Assembly: GCF_016901135.1 (NCBI RefSeq) | Contig: NZ_JAFEVL010000003.1 | Span: 186,001-250,000, forward strand | Direction of reading: 5' to 3' | DNA from: Martinezella lusitana | Lineage (GTDB): Bacteria > Pseudomonadota > Alphaproteobacteria > Rhizobiales > Rhizobiaceae | Length of the DNA stretch: 64,000 nucleotides | Shown here: piece after piece, positions 54,388 through 63,672 of the stretch | Layout: each line of letters starts with the position of its first letter | Numbering within the stretch: position 1 is the stretch's first letter | Position numbers and translations under genes: made by a program | The notes under the pieces: model-generated | What the model was told of the DNA's origin: nothing | The model's database searches: none | What the model saw: the letters and a program-made list of their open reading frames with translations, nothing else

Positions 54388-55809
54388 CTAGTGCCAGTCT
54401 TGACGATGAGAGCGATGGGCGTCTGTCAGCCCGTTTTTGAAGTACCGGTCGTAGTAGCCAAGTTCGACATGATGCGCCTGAAGCCAGACGCCAGGCACGT
54501 GGATCGCGTCGCAATGCGCCGGAAACCGCCCATGCGTCTCGTAAATGTAGGTGCAGATGTCGCGTGCGCAGTTGATGACGTCGTCGTTGTAGACGGCCGC
54601 TTCCGCCAGATAACGCTTGCCATAATCGTCCTTGTAGATTTCGGCAAACAGGGCCTGGTCGCTGAAAAGGCCGTTCTTCCCGAACTTCTCCTCGATGACG
54701 GCGGCAACGGCCTCGGCCATGCTGTCGTAATAGGGTGGCGACATGCCCTTGATCAGGTGCTCGCCCTTGTAGCGCAGTCCGATCGGGTTGCTGCGCAGAT
54801 TGGAATAACGCGGCAAAGGAATCTGCCACCGCAGGATGTCCATCAGCCGCCAGCGCGGCGTAACGACGTCGAAGCCCAGCATCGCACCATAGGTCTTCAG
54901 GAATTTCGGGTCGCCGACGAGGACAGGCGGGCTGATGGAAGCATGGATCCAGGCGCCAAGCCCCATGGCGTCGGCAGTCAGGAATATATTCTGGAGAAGA
55001 AGATCAGCCTCGATCTGCGTGCGCAACGAACCGATGACGCCGAGCGGTACCTTGATATCCTTGTTCAGAAAGCCCTTGTCCACCCAGCGCTTCACACCTG
55101 CGAGCCGATAGAAGTTGCGGTCGTCGACGATGGCCGGCCGGGCACCGTCCGGTTGGGTCAGAAGATACATCATGCCATTGATATATTGCCGGGAGAGGTC
55201 GACGACCGGCAGGAAGATCGTCGTGCCTGGCTGGTTCGACAGGAAACGATTGGAATCCAGATAGGCCGGAAAGGCGCGCTTGCCGTCCGGAACATCGAGG
55301 CGGTGATCGAGAATGCGCACCTTCGCCTCTGCCGCCCGGGCGATCAATCTCTCCGGCGTCAGCGCTTTTTCACCGTCCGGCGGTGGTGGCAATTTGCGGA
55401 TGAAATAGGTGCCGCTGTCGTTGATCATGAAGAAATGCGTACCCTGGGCATTGTCGGGGCTGCCGGCGGTGCGGCCTTCCATGGTGAGGTTCGGCTTGGC
55501 CATGATCGGCTGATGCGTGGCGGGGTCCTCGAAGGGCCGGTCCGGCATGGTGAGCCCGGTCGAACCGGTAATGGCGATCAGCACCGCCTCCTCCAGTTCC
55601 GAAAGAGGCTCGCGCGGCTGATCCGATTGATAGCTCATCGAGCCGGCAAGGACGGAACTTCCCTGGCTGACGCGATGGGTGCGGCGGCGCCATATCGCCT
55701 CGATGAGCGGCCGGCGGAAAAGCGCATCGAGACCGCGATTGCCGGTCGAAGTCTCCGTTGCGGCAGCGTTTGGTGGCGAAGAACCATCGGCTCCGAATAT
55801 GTTGGTCAT
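54388..55809 (-). CDS. Nitroreductase-like protein coupled to the heme fusion enzyme
   Basis: A 473-residue protein without membrane segments. An N-terminal RRTHRVSQGSSVLAGSMSY and PLSELEEAVLIAITGSTGL, with a later LLLQNIFLTADAMGLGAWIH, match the spacing of nitroreductase-family FMN proteins (RRSxR..., AAQNxxLAAxxLGLGxxxI), but the sequence is long and divergent. Its ATG overlaps the stop of the heme enzyme as ATGA (55806-55809), so the two are translationally coupled and probably work on the same substrate. Reduction of a hydroperoxide, ketone or enone product would fit; this is inference. Confidence 0.6.
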   Translation of the reverse strand: MTNIFGADGSSPPNAAATETSTGNRGLDALFRRPLIEAIWRRRTHRVSQGSSVLAGSMSYQSDQPREPLSELEEAVLIAITGSTGLTMPDRPFEDPATHQPIMAKPNLTMEGRTAGSPDNAQGTHFFMINDSGTYFIRKLPPPPDGEKALTPERLIARAAEAKVRILDHRLDVPDGKRAFPAYLDSNRFLSNQPGTTIFLPVVDLSRQYINGMMYLLTQPDGARPAIVDDRNFYRLAGVKRWVDKGFLNKDIKVPLGVIGSLRTQIEADLLLQNIFLTADAMGLGAWIHASISPPVLVGDPKFLKTYGAMLGFDVVTPRWRLMDILRWQIPLPRYSNLRSNPIGLRYKGEHLIKGMSPPYYDSMAEAVAAVIEEKFGKNGLFSDQALFAEIYKDDYGKRYLAEAAVYNDDVINCARDICTYIYETHGRFPAHCDAIHVPGVWLQAHHVELGYYDRYFKNGLTDAHRSHRQDWH

Positions 55810-58652
55810 GATGCCTTCCTTTCCAGATCCTGCTTCTCGCCGCCCGGCAGGATCGGCCGCCAGGGCGCAAAGGCACTGGCATTGCGCGGCACCATCGAGG
55901 CGAGGTCAGGACAGTGGCGCAGGATCAGGCTCGTCATGCCATTATTGGCGATCCAGTCGATCCCGAAGGGCGAATAGACTTCCGGGCGGAAATCCACCGT
56001 CAGGAAGCGGTCGCTTTGCAGCCGGCGCGATGCCATGAGGATGAAGATGCGGAATGCGGTATCGCTGAAACCGAAGCCGGTCGGAGGAGGCTCCGCAAAT
56101 AGGCCGACCACCGTGTCGACACGGTCTATATCGCCGTAGATTTCCTTGATCAGCCGCACGTCTTCCGGATTGGTCGACAATTCCTCCCAATTCTTGATCC
56201 GTGGCCGGTGCAAGCCGGCCCTGAAATCATTGTAGCGCGGCACGCCACGGTGCCGTGTGCGCACGAGGTCAACAACGGAAAGATCGATAATCTCGTTGTC
56301 GCGCGTGAAAGCCTGCAACGCGCGAGGGAAGTTGTGCAGCGTGATCGCGCCGGGATGGGCAGTACCGAAGGAATAGAGCGTGTTGCGAAGGCCGTATTGC
56401 CGCATGATGTCGTCGGCGCCTGGGCCCTGTATATCCATGAAACTCTTGTCTGCGATCTTGCCGCCTGTCTTGTGGTCGTAGAAGCAATAGTCATCGGGCA
56501 GCAGCGGGTGCATGCGATAGACGGTGACAAAATCCTCCGTCAGCGAATAGGGCGTGCCGTGGTGATCCGGCATCGTCTTCGGAATGCCGGTGGACGCATG
56601 TTCGTCTACCAGCCACAGGCCTGCCTTTGTCAGCCAATCATTGGCGGGCGGACCGTTCCAATTGCTGGAGAGACCGACTTCGATCGCCTTGGTGGCAAGG
56701 ATCGCCGGCGTCCATTCGACCGTATGAATCTTGGCGATCAACGCCGAGACGATCAGCCTCGCCGTCTGATAGACGCGCTCATCGTCCCAATTGCCATATT
56801 GGCGGCGCAGTTCATCACACAGCAGATTATGCTCGCGCGCAAACAAGGTGTGCATCGCACTGAGGCCGAGCCACCAGCTCTCGTTGAAGCCGGTAACCTC
56901 AAAGCCATGAACGTCGACCGGCAGGTGCCCGTTGACGAGACGGATCTTTGGCCCCTCCCGCAACAGCTTCGCCTTCTCGCTGTCAGGGCCGTAGACCTCG
57001 GATCCATCCCACCAATGGGAGGCGGCGTTGCCGAAATAGATGGGTGGCTTGCCGGCATAACCACCTATCTCCATGTTTCCGGCAATTCGCATGACGTCTT
57101 CGGGCTTGCCTCCGACCTCGCTGGTCCATTTCATGCCGGTGGGGAGGCCAATGACCACGTCCTTTTCCCCAAGTGGATGGCGGGCATGGCTGACCCAATC
57201 ATGGACCTGAAACTGGATCCAGGCGGCAGCGAGGATGTTGAGCGAGCGAGCGGGAATGAATGTATCGCGATGCATCAGTTGCTGCGCGACCACCACTGGA
57301 TTGGGCGTGTCGAACAGTTCTGGCGCGAAAACCGGTGTTAGGTTGCGGCCAAAAGTCGAGCCGACGGCGCCCATTTGCGGCGACGAGAGATCATTGAAAG
57401 TGCCGTCATAGGTCCGCATTTGCCGCTCACCTTCGGCAATCGCCGCCGGCGGCGTCGGGCGCGCGATCGGCGGCGCTTCGGCCGGGTCCGTTCCGATCAG
57501 GTTCTTTTCACGCAAGACATAGCGGAAAGCGTCGAGATTGAGCAGGCTCAGCCGCAGCGACAGTCGGTGCCAGGCGACGTAGCGATTGATGATCAGAAAG
57601 GCACGGCGCACTATCCTTCCTGCCAGCCGGTTGCGAAAGGGCACCGGGCTTGTCCAGCGGAAGCTGTGGCGATAGGCGGCGCTGGCATCGTAGACCACCT
57701 TGCGCGCCCGGTTGAGATTGCCGAGCGGCCTGAAGGCGTCGGTCGTGTTCCAGGGGTTGAAAGCCAGTTCGTCGACAAGGCGGGCATTGGCGATGGCTTC
57801 GGCCTCGCCGGTCGTCGGTTTGCTGACCTTGAGGTCTGCCACCTTGATCGGAGGCGAGGCGGTCTCCGTCCATTCGATGGACGTGTCTTCAATTGGCGTT
57901 GACTTCGGATCGGCGAAAAGCTGGAGACAGAGTTCGTAATGGATGTCTCCAACTTCCAGCCGCCGGGCGAGTTCGGTGGAGAGATAGCCAGGATCGGTTT
58001 CGGACGGATCGGGAGCATGCGGCGCATTCGGTGCAGGACGGAATAGATAGCGTACGGCCAGCTTGTCGCCCCAACAGATCGCACCGCGGCTCCAGAAGGT
58101 CTCGAGCGCCAGGCTGCGGACTTTCCGGTTGCGGCCGGTGGTGACGTTGCGGATCATCCGCAGGGTTTCCGAGGGTCCGAAGGTGAAGGCGAGGCCGATG
58201 ACACCTAGGAGCCGGCTTAAACCTCCTCCCGCCGTCGCCTTGGCGAAAGCGACGAATTGCTTGGCATCGCGGGCATGTGAAACCGGAAAGTTGGTCGCCA
58301 AGAGATCGTGCTGCTCCTGGTCCGAGACATTGATCCGCACCGCCAACCCACGCAGATCGGGCTTATAGTCCGGTTGACCGTAGCCGCTGGCATTGGACAG
58401 GCGCAGTATCGTGGAATAGCTCTTACCAGGCCCGGCAAAACCCACTCTCAGATCGTCGGGCAGATTGTCTACGAAGGTCAGTTCAGCGTCCAGCGCGGCA
58501 AAGACGGCCTTGCTGTGAAAGGCGCGCTGAATGTCGGCGGCCTTGGCATAGGCGCGCGTCTTGTACTGCACGCGCATCATATCCTGAGCGAGGCGCTCAA
58601 ACAGGAGGCGCTCGGCCTCTACATCTCCTTGATAGGATTCACTCCACGCCAT
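55806..58652 (-). CDS. Catalase-like domain fused to animal-type heme peroxidase/fatty-acid dioxygenase
   Basis: A 948-residue fusion of two heme domains. Residues 1-340 are catalase-like: distal His in QRAFHSKAVFAALDAEL, LPDDLRVGFAGPGKSYSTIL with FSN-type LRLSNASGYG, DLRGLAVRI, and a proximal RKVVY with the RxxxY spacing of the heme-ligand tyrosine. Residues about 420-948 are a PGHS/alpha-dioxygenase-like domain: distal His in IQFQVHDWVSH, YGPDSEKAKLLREG, and the proximal region GLSAMHTLFAREHNLLCDEL with the catalytic Tyr region YRMHPLLPD. Similar pairs in cyanobacteria and corals oxygenate polyunsaturated fatty acids and convert the hydroperoxide (oxylipins). Substrate is unproven. Confidence 0.82.
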   Translation of the reverse strand: MAWSESYQGDVEAERLLFERLAQDMMRVQYKTRAYAKAADIQRAFHSKAVFAALDAELTFVDNLPDDLRVGFAGPGKSYSTILRLSNASGYGQPDYKPDLRGLAVRINVSDQEQHDLLATNFPVSHARDAKQFVAFAKATAGGGLSRLLGVIGLAFTFGPSETLRMIRNVTTGRNRKVRSLALETFWSRGAICWGDKLAVRYLFRPAPNAPHAPDPSETDPGYLSTELARRLEVGDIHYELCLQLFADPKSTPIEDTSIEWTETASPPIKVADLKVSKPTTGEAEAIANARLVDELAFNPWNTTDAFRPLGNLNRARKVVYDASAAYRHSFRWTSPVPFRNRLAGRIVRRAFLIINRYVAWHRLSLRLSLLNLDAFRYVLREKNLIGTDPAEAPPIARPTPPAAIAEGERQMRTYDGTFNDLSSPQMGAVGSTFGRNLTPVFAPELFDTPNPVVVAQQLMHRDTFIPARSLNILAAAWIQFQVHDWVSHARHPLGEKDVVIGLPTGMKWTSEVGGKPEDVMRIAGNMEIGGYAGKPPIYFGNAASHWWDGSEVYGPDSEKAKLLREGPKIRLVNGHLPVDVHGFEVTGFNESWWLGLSAMHTLFAREHNLLCDELRRQYGNWDDERVYQTARLIVSALIAKIHTVEWTPAILATKAIEVGLSSNWNGPPANDWLTKAGLWLVDEHASTGIPKTMPDHHGTPYSLTEDFVTVYRMHPLLPDDYCFYDHKTGGKIADKSFMDIQGPGADDIMRQYGLRNTLYSFGTAHPGAITLHNFPRALQAFTRDNEIIDLSVVDLVRTRHRGVPRYNDFRAGLHRPRIKNWEELSTNPEDVRLIKEIYGDIDRVDTVVGLFAEPPPTGFGFSDTAFRIFILMASRRLQSDRFLTVDFRPEVYSPFGIDWIANNGMTSLILRHCPDLASMVPRNASAFAPWRPILPGGEKQDLERKAS

Positions 58653-58820
58653 TACCGTTCGCCCTCCGTGAACGCATCGAACAATGGCCCTCGGCGCATC
58701 GCATCGATGGACTGCATGGGATACAAAAGAGGCGGACGTTCCCCCGTTTCCCGTCGCCGTCCGCTACGCGACCAGGAAACGCCTGCTCATTTCGGCTTGT
58801 CTCGCCGACGACCAAAATAG

Positions 58821-60539
58821 CTATTGCCCACTGCGACCCGGCAAAATCCGATCCTCGACCATCTCTGCGATGCCGGAAAGAAGCCCTTTCGGCGAAGGGC
58901 TGTAGTGCGGCAGCGCGAGCCTGGTGATGTGGGCATCGATGATTGCCGGCTTGCCCAGCGCCAGCGCCTCGTCGAAGGCGCTTTCGAATTCCTCGATTGT
59001 CTCGACTCTGTATCCCTGCGCGCCGCAAGCCCTGGCATAGGCAACGTAATCGGGATTGCCGAATTCGACGAGGGCCGATTCCGCATAGGCTTCGAGTTGA
59101 TAAAGCTTGATGAGCTTGAACTCGCCGTCGTTGAAAATAATCCAGATGACAGGAATGTCGTACTGAACGGCGGTCAGAAGCTCGAAGCCCGACAGCAGAT
59201 AACATCCATCGCCGCAACCGACGATAACCGGACGGTCGGGATTGGCGCATTTGGCGCCAAGCGCGCCGTTGACATGTCCCGCCATCGGCCCGAATCCGCC
59301 GGGCTTTCGGAAAAACTGTCCCGGCGACAGCTCCAGATAATAGCCGAGCCAGGCAAGATGCGCGCCGGCGTCCGCAAGGACGATGGCATTGTCGGGCAAA
59401 CGCTTGGACACGGATTGCGCAAGCTGTCCGGGATGGATTTCATCCAGGAGATGGACGATCCGCTCCGCGTCATAATCGCGTCCCTCGGCGGGCCTCGATG
59501 CCACAGCCGCGGCCTTCGGCCATATTTCCTTGTTGAGCGCCGCGACCGCAAGTTTTGCATCGCCGATGATGGCAGCATCGGCCTTGTAGACCTTGTCGAT
59601 CTCGCCGATATCGATGTTGATATGGATGAGCGTCTTGCCGGCGAGAAGATCATCGCGAAAATTGAAGGTGGCATGCTGTGCGAAGGAGTTCCCCACCGCA
59701 AGGATGACATCGGCCTGCAGGAAAGCTTTCCAGGCGGCGCTGTGGCCGCTGTCGCAGAACACGCCAACGGAGAGAGGATGACGCTCCGAGATGATGCCTT
59801 TTCCATCGAGCGTCGTTGCGAACGGAATCTGATAGCGCTGCAGAAGTTCCCTCAGCTCCGGCCCGGCGCCACTGCGAACGGCGCCGAAGCCGATCAACGC
59901 CAATATCTGCTTGCCCTTGGCAACGGCATCAGCCAAAAGCTGGGCCACTTCGCTCACCCGCTTGGACTCCGGCATCACCGGACGTCGCCGGAGATCGATG
60001 GCGCGAAAGTTGTCGACGGAAACGCCATGATGCGTCAGGTTTTCAGGGACATGGATGTGAACCGGGCCAGGGCGGCCGTCGAAGGCCAGGTTGACCGCCT
60101 CCTCGACGACGTCGCAGGTCTTGGCCGCATCCGTCAGCAAGAATGACTTCTTCGTGGTGGCGGCAAACATTGCCTGGGAATCTGGAGTGCGACTGGTGCC
60201 GGAGGTTTCGTTCAAAGCCCCCTTTCCCTTCCAGTCGAGGGAAGCATAGCCGGAAACGGCCAGTACCGGATATGAATCCGACATGGCGACAGCCAATCCG
60301 GAAAACAGATTGAACGCGCCCGGTCCCGCCGTCGCGAAGCAAAACCCCAACTGATCCGAATGCATGGCATAGCCGCAAGCCATGAATGAGGCGGCCTGTT
60401 CGTGGCGCGTAATGACGGGCCGGATTGAGGAATGCTTGAGGGCAAGCATCAGGCCGGCGGCATTTTCACCCGCTCCACCGAAGGCGGCGCCGACCCCCAC
60501 TCCCTCCAGTGCCTTCACGATCGCCTCGTAGACTCTCAT
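58821..60539 (-). CDS. TPP-dependent enzyme (acetolactate synthase/2-hydroxyacyl lyase superfamily)
   Basis: A 572-residue thiamine-diphosphate enzyme from ATG 60539, with GGGGAGGGC upstream. The Pyr domain has the catalytic Glu47 in TRHEQAASFMACGYA and GFCFATAGPGAFNLFSGLA; the PP domain has GCGDGCYLLSGFELLTAVQY and NDGEFKLIKLYQ (GDG...N motif). The superfamily includes acetolactate synthase, oxalyl-CoA decarboxylase and 2-hydroxyacyl-CoA lyase. Between a phospholipase and a fatty-acid dioxygenase, cleavage of a 2-hydroxy fatty acyl group (alpha-oxidation) is an attractive idea but only inference. Confidence 0.88.
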   Translation of the reverse strand: MRVYEAIVKALEGVGVGAAFGGAGENAAGLMLALKHSSIRPVITRHEQAASFMACGYAMHSDQLGFCFATAGPGAFNLFSGLAVAMSDSYPVLAVSGYASLDWKGKGALNETSGTSRTPDSQAMFAATTKKSFLLTDAAKTCDVVEEAVNLAFDGRPGPVHIHVPENLTHHGVSVDNFRAIDLRRRPVMPESKRVSEVAQLLADAVAKGKQILALIGFGAVRSGAGPELRELLQRYQIPFATTLDGKGIISERHPLSVGVFCDSGHSAAWKAFLQADVILAVGNSFAQHATFNFRDDLLAGKTLIHINIDIGEIDKVYKADAAIIGDAKLAVAALNKEIWPKAAAVASRPAEGRDYDAERIVHLLDEIHPGQLAQSVSKRLPDNAIVLADAGAHLAWLGYYLELSPGQFFRKPGGFGPMAGHVNGALGAKCANPDRPVIVGCGDGCYLLSGFELLTAVQYDIPVIWIIFNDGEFKLIKLYQLEAYAESALVEFGNPDYVAYARACGAQGYRVETIEEFESAFDEALALGKPAIIDAHITRLALPHYSPSPKGLLSGIAEMVEDRILPGRSGQ

Positions 60540-60891
60540 CGAGAATGCCCTCCCCACGGACACCCAGATTGACTGGGCGTGTTTAGCCTCCCGCCGAATT
60601 GCGCATGCAGAATACTGCTATTCCTATGCTTCAAGTGCCGTAATGAATATTAGAAGAATACGATCTGAAAGCGGTCTACTGCGTAGCTTTGCAACGCCCT
60701 ACGGGCGGACGTTCAAGCAGCTGATTCGAAATATGCTATCGAACGAAAATGCAGCCGGGCGGATGATGTATCCATCTCGTCCCATTACAGACTATTCCCG
60801 TTATATTCGCCCATTTCGTAGCGGAATTCAACTTCAGATTACGACAGGCCCTCATGGCGAACGAGTACACACGGCCGCGTCCTGTTCTTTT
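60540..60891. other. Intergenic region between patatin and TPP genes
   Basis: About 350 bases, AT-rich near 60600-60830. No gene or T-tailed hairpin was seen. A promoter for the TPP-to-nitroreductase genes may lie here on the minus strand. Confidence 0.45.
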
Positions 60892-63438
60892 CTAAAGCCG
60901 GGCGCTGAAAGCCTCTCGCATCGCCGGTGGAATATTGAGCAATGCAAGCGCTGCGACAAGCTCATCGATCCAGCCGGCCTGGAAAGCCGAAGGCCGGGCA
61001 AAATTGTCCTTGCCACTGAAGAAATGCTGGACGGCGTGAAAGCCAAGCGCCCGGTAAACCTCGAACTGCTCCTCGCTAAAAAACTGGTCGAGGGTCGTCT
61101 CGTGTGGAAACGTTGGGTTCCGCCTCTTGTAGTCCATGATGTAGTCGTTCTCGTCGCCGGTCAGCGATGACTTGATGTAGAGCAATATGCCCCTTTCGTC
61201 CTCGCCATACTCGATGATTCCGACGGCGATGTGGGGTCCCGCGGATTCGACCGAAGGGGCGACGTTCGATGCCAAATCCTCAGCCACTTTCAGGGTTTTC
61301 CTCTGTATATCCTGCCACGGAAGCTCGATGCGGACGCCAAGGTCGATACGTGCCATGATCTGAAGCTTGACGAAGGATTCGAAGGTCATGCTTGGATCGG
61401 CGTCGGCGTCGATGGCCACAATAACCTTGCAGCGTCGGCGCAGCAGTTCGTATATGCCGAGATTTTCGATATGGCCGCCATCGGTCAGATAGACATTCAA
61501 CTTCTTCTCGTCCAAACGGCCGGCGGTTTCATTGGCAAAGTACCACGTGCCGAAATTCGACCACCATCGATTCCACCAATGGCCGAATGCGTCGAGCCTT
61601 GCCGGATTGGCAAGCCAGTAGCCCAGACGGACGTTGAGCAGGGAAAGGCTGAAGGTCAGGATCCGGATGGTATGGCTGCCCATATTCGCCGAGGCGGCGG
61701 CGCCGGATGTGGCCATCGCCGTTGCGAGCGTGAGCGACGGCACTGTGTCTTCCATATCCTGGGTCGCCACATAATGCGTTGCTTGGCTGCCGACATGCAG
61801 TGGACTGAAGATGAAGCTGTCGGCATTGCGGCCGCGCTTGTTGAGGTTCTTCGATCCGATCAAATTGATCGTCGTGTTGACGAGAAGATAGGGAGAATAG
61901 GCAGCCCCCTCGGACCAGCCGTCGCTTGCGGCATCAAAAGGTTTCAACGAAGAAAACTTCCAGCCGTCGACATTGACCGACGGCTTGTTATTCTTAAGGA
62001 GTGCGCGCTCAAACAGAAAAGCTCGGCTAAGACGGTCCCGATAGAGCTGGTTGAGCGAGTTGGAGTTGGGGCCGATGAAAAGGCAGGCGAAAGCGAGCCC
62101 CAATGCAATCCATAGGTAGAGCGAGCCGATTGCTCCCAGACGGCCGATCGCGGGGATGCACTGCGCGACAAGGACAGAGACGTCGGACAGCCATGTCGGA
62201 GCGACGGGAGCAGGCGGATTGGCGCCGGCCGCACCAATCGCAGGCGTTATCGCCCAAAAGCTGAGGTAGAGATAGGAAACCCACAACAGCAATGGCACGA
62301 CGATAGCCGAGAGATAGAGCGCGATGCGGCTTGCATATTTCTGCAGCGTCGCCGTCCAGGTCGCCTCCCCGAGCGTCGACTTTGCGATGTTTGCCAGTTT
62401 CTGCGCCGCGCCGATCAGAACAATGGCCGTTGGGATCAGGGCGCTTGTCAGCGCAGGCACGACATGCGCGACTACCAGAAGGACACTTTTCAAGTTGCCG
62501 TCCTCCAGGCCGGTAACCGCAACCGAACCGGCATCTGTCTTTTCGAACATACCGCCGAGGATCAGTGGCTGCAGCTCGATGAGAAGCGCAAAGGCGATGG
62601 CCGCCACCAGCCAGCCGAGGATCCGCCCAAGCCTTTCGCGCGCCGCCAACTGGCTTGTCTGAAAGGTCAGGGAGGTCGTGATTGCGCTTGCGAACATCAG
62701 GATCAAGACGGCGATCAGAACATTGACCGTCAACGTGAAGGCTTCCATGCCGCTGACGGTGACGAGCGGCAGCCGGTCGAGCGGAAAGCCAAAGATATCC
62801 GGCTGCCCAAGATCGATTGACCGCGGGTTGCAGGCAACGGTCAGCACCGCCAGGAAAAGCAGGACCGGCAAGACGATCAAAGCATTTACGAGCAATCCGC
62901 GCATCAAAAGCGCGGCGCTGGTCAGATAGTCGATCGATCCGTTCGGGACGAGGAAGTTCGAATAGTTTCGCAGATGTTGAATTTCCGGCGTTTCCTGAGC
63001 GTCGAGTTTGCTGGCGAAGGGAAACGTATAAGGCTCCTGCATCATGCCTGAAACGATCGAGGTGCCGATGTAGCCGCCGCCGGACACTGTGGAGAGATAA
63101 TCGAAGGCGTCGAGGACGCGCGGTTCACCGTCGTGCGAGAGCGAGTCCAGCGCCTGTGAAGCGCCCAGGCAAAAGGCGGCCGAACGAATACCACCACCGG
63201 AAAACGAAAGTCCCGTCAGGTTGCTGCCCGTCTCCATTCGCACTGTGCCACGCTTGTCCGCGCTAACGTGGTCCTGCGACAGTTTTGCCGCGTGACGAGG
63301 GATATGAAACCGGCGGCTATCCTCCCTGGGCGCTCGCTCAGCACGATGAGCTTTGGCACCGCCATTTTGAAGTGACTGACGGCGGAAATTGATGACATCC
63401 AGTTCGCGTCTAAAGATTGCTTCGAAAGCCAGCTTCAT
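60892..63438 (-). CDS. Patatin-like phospholipase with internal transmembrane helices
   Basis: An 848-residue protein from ATG 63438. The lipase fold is split. The N-terminal part has the oxyanion loop SGGGIRS (80-86) and the nucleophile Ser119 in STVSGGGYIG (Thr replaces the first Gly of GxSxG). The catalytic Asp653 is in LTDGGHIENLGIYELLRRR. Between them (about 180-430) lie six or more hydrophobic segments, including LLVNALIVLPVLLFLAVLTV, FTLTVNVLIAVLILMFASAI and LYLSAIVVPLLLWVSYLYLS, so the enzyme is anchored in the inner membrane. It should release fatty acids from phospholipids. It is the first gene of the minus-strand block 48.6-63.4 kb. Confidence 0.88.
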   Translation of the reverse strand: MKLAFEAIFRRELDVINFRRQSLQNGGAKAHRAERAPREDSRRFHIPRHAAKLSQDHVSADKRGTVRMETGSNLTGLSFSGGGIRSAAFCLGASQALDSLSHDGEPRVLDAFDYLSTVSGGGYIGTSIVSGMMQEPYTFPFASKLDAQETPEIQHLRNYSNFLVPNGSIDYLTSAALLMRGLLVNALIVLPVLLFLAVLTVACNPRSIDLGQPDIFGFPLDRLPLVTVSGMEAFTLTVNVLIAVLILMFASAITTSLTFQTSQLAARERLGRILGWLVAAIAFALLIELQPLILGGMFEKTDAGSVAVTGLEDGNLKSVLLVVAHVVPALTSALIPTAIVLIGAAQKLANIAKSTLGEATWTATLQKYASRIALYLSAIVVPLLLWVSYLYLSFWAITPAIGAAGANPPAPVAPTWLSDVSVLVAQCIPAIGRLGAIGSLYLWIALGLAFACLFIGPNSNSLNQLYRDRLSRAFLFERALLKNNKPSVNVDGWKFSSLKPFDAASDGWSEGAAYSPYLLVNTTINLIGSKNLNKRGRNADSFIFSPLHVGSQATHYVATQDMEDTVPSLTLATAMATSGAAASANMGSHTIRILTFSLSLLNVRLGYWLANPARLDAFGHWWNRWWSNFGTWYFANETAGRLDEKKLNVYLTDGGHIENLGIYELLRRRCKVIVAIDADADPSMTFESFVKLQIMARIDLGVRIELPWQDIQRKTLKVAEDLASNVAPSVESAGPHIAVGIIEYGEDERGILLYIKSSLTGDENDYIMDYKRRNPTFPHETTLDQFFSEEQFEVYRALGFHAVQHFFSGKDNFARPSAFQAGWIDELVAALALLNIPPAMREAFSARL

Positions 63439-63672
63439 GTGCCCCACCCAATTGCAAAGAATGGTTGCCACTCAACAGAAATGCGCGCCGCAACTGTATC
63501 AGAAATGTTTCGCGGCCTAGGAAGCATTTTCCTTTATAAAAACACACCGCGTTCACGCCCACATCAGTACGTGCGGGCCTGATCATCCATGTTCATCACA
63601 TATCCACATCTAATCAAATTCGTCACTTCCCAATGGAGCGATGACGTGGACGAACTCCCCATACGGCCCTCA
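63439..63672. promoter_or_regulatory. Probable promoter region of the minus-strand block
   Basis: The 234 bases between the RND gene and the patatin gene are AT-rich near 63520-63550, with TATAAA on the minus strand at about 63534-63539. No clear -35 box and no terminator for the RND gene were found, so co-transcription with the pump cannot be excluded. Confidence 0.35.

Noticed and set aside
48645..63438. CBASS-type signalling from cyclase to patatin effector
   Set aside because: The cyclase is a class III cAMP-type enzyme with TPRs, not a CD-NTase, and it lies at the far end of the block from the patatin. No Cap2/Cap3 genes are present.
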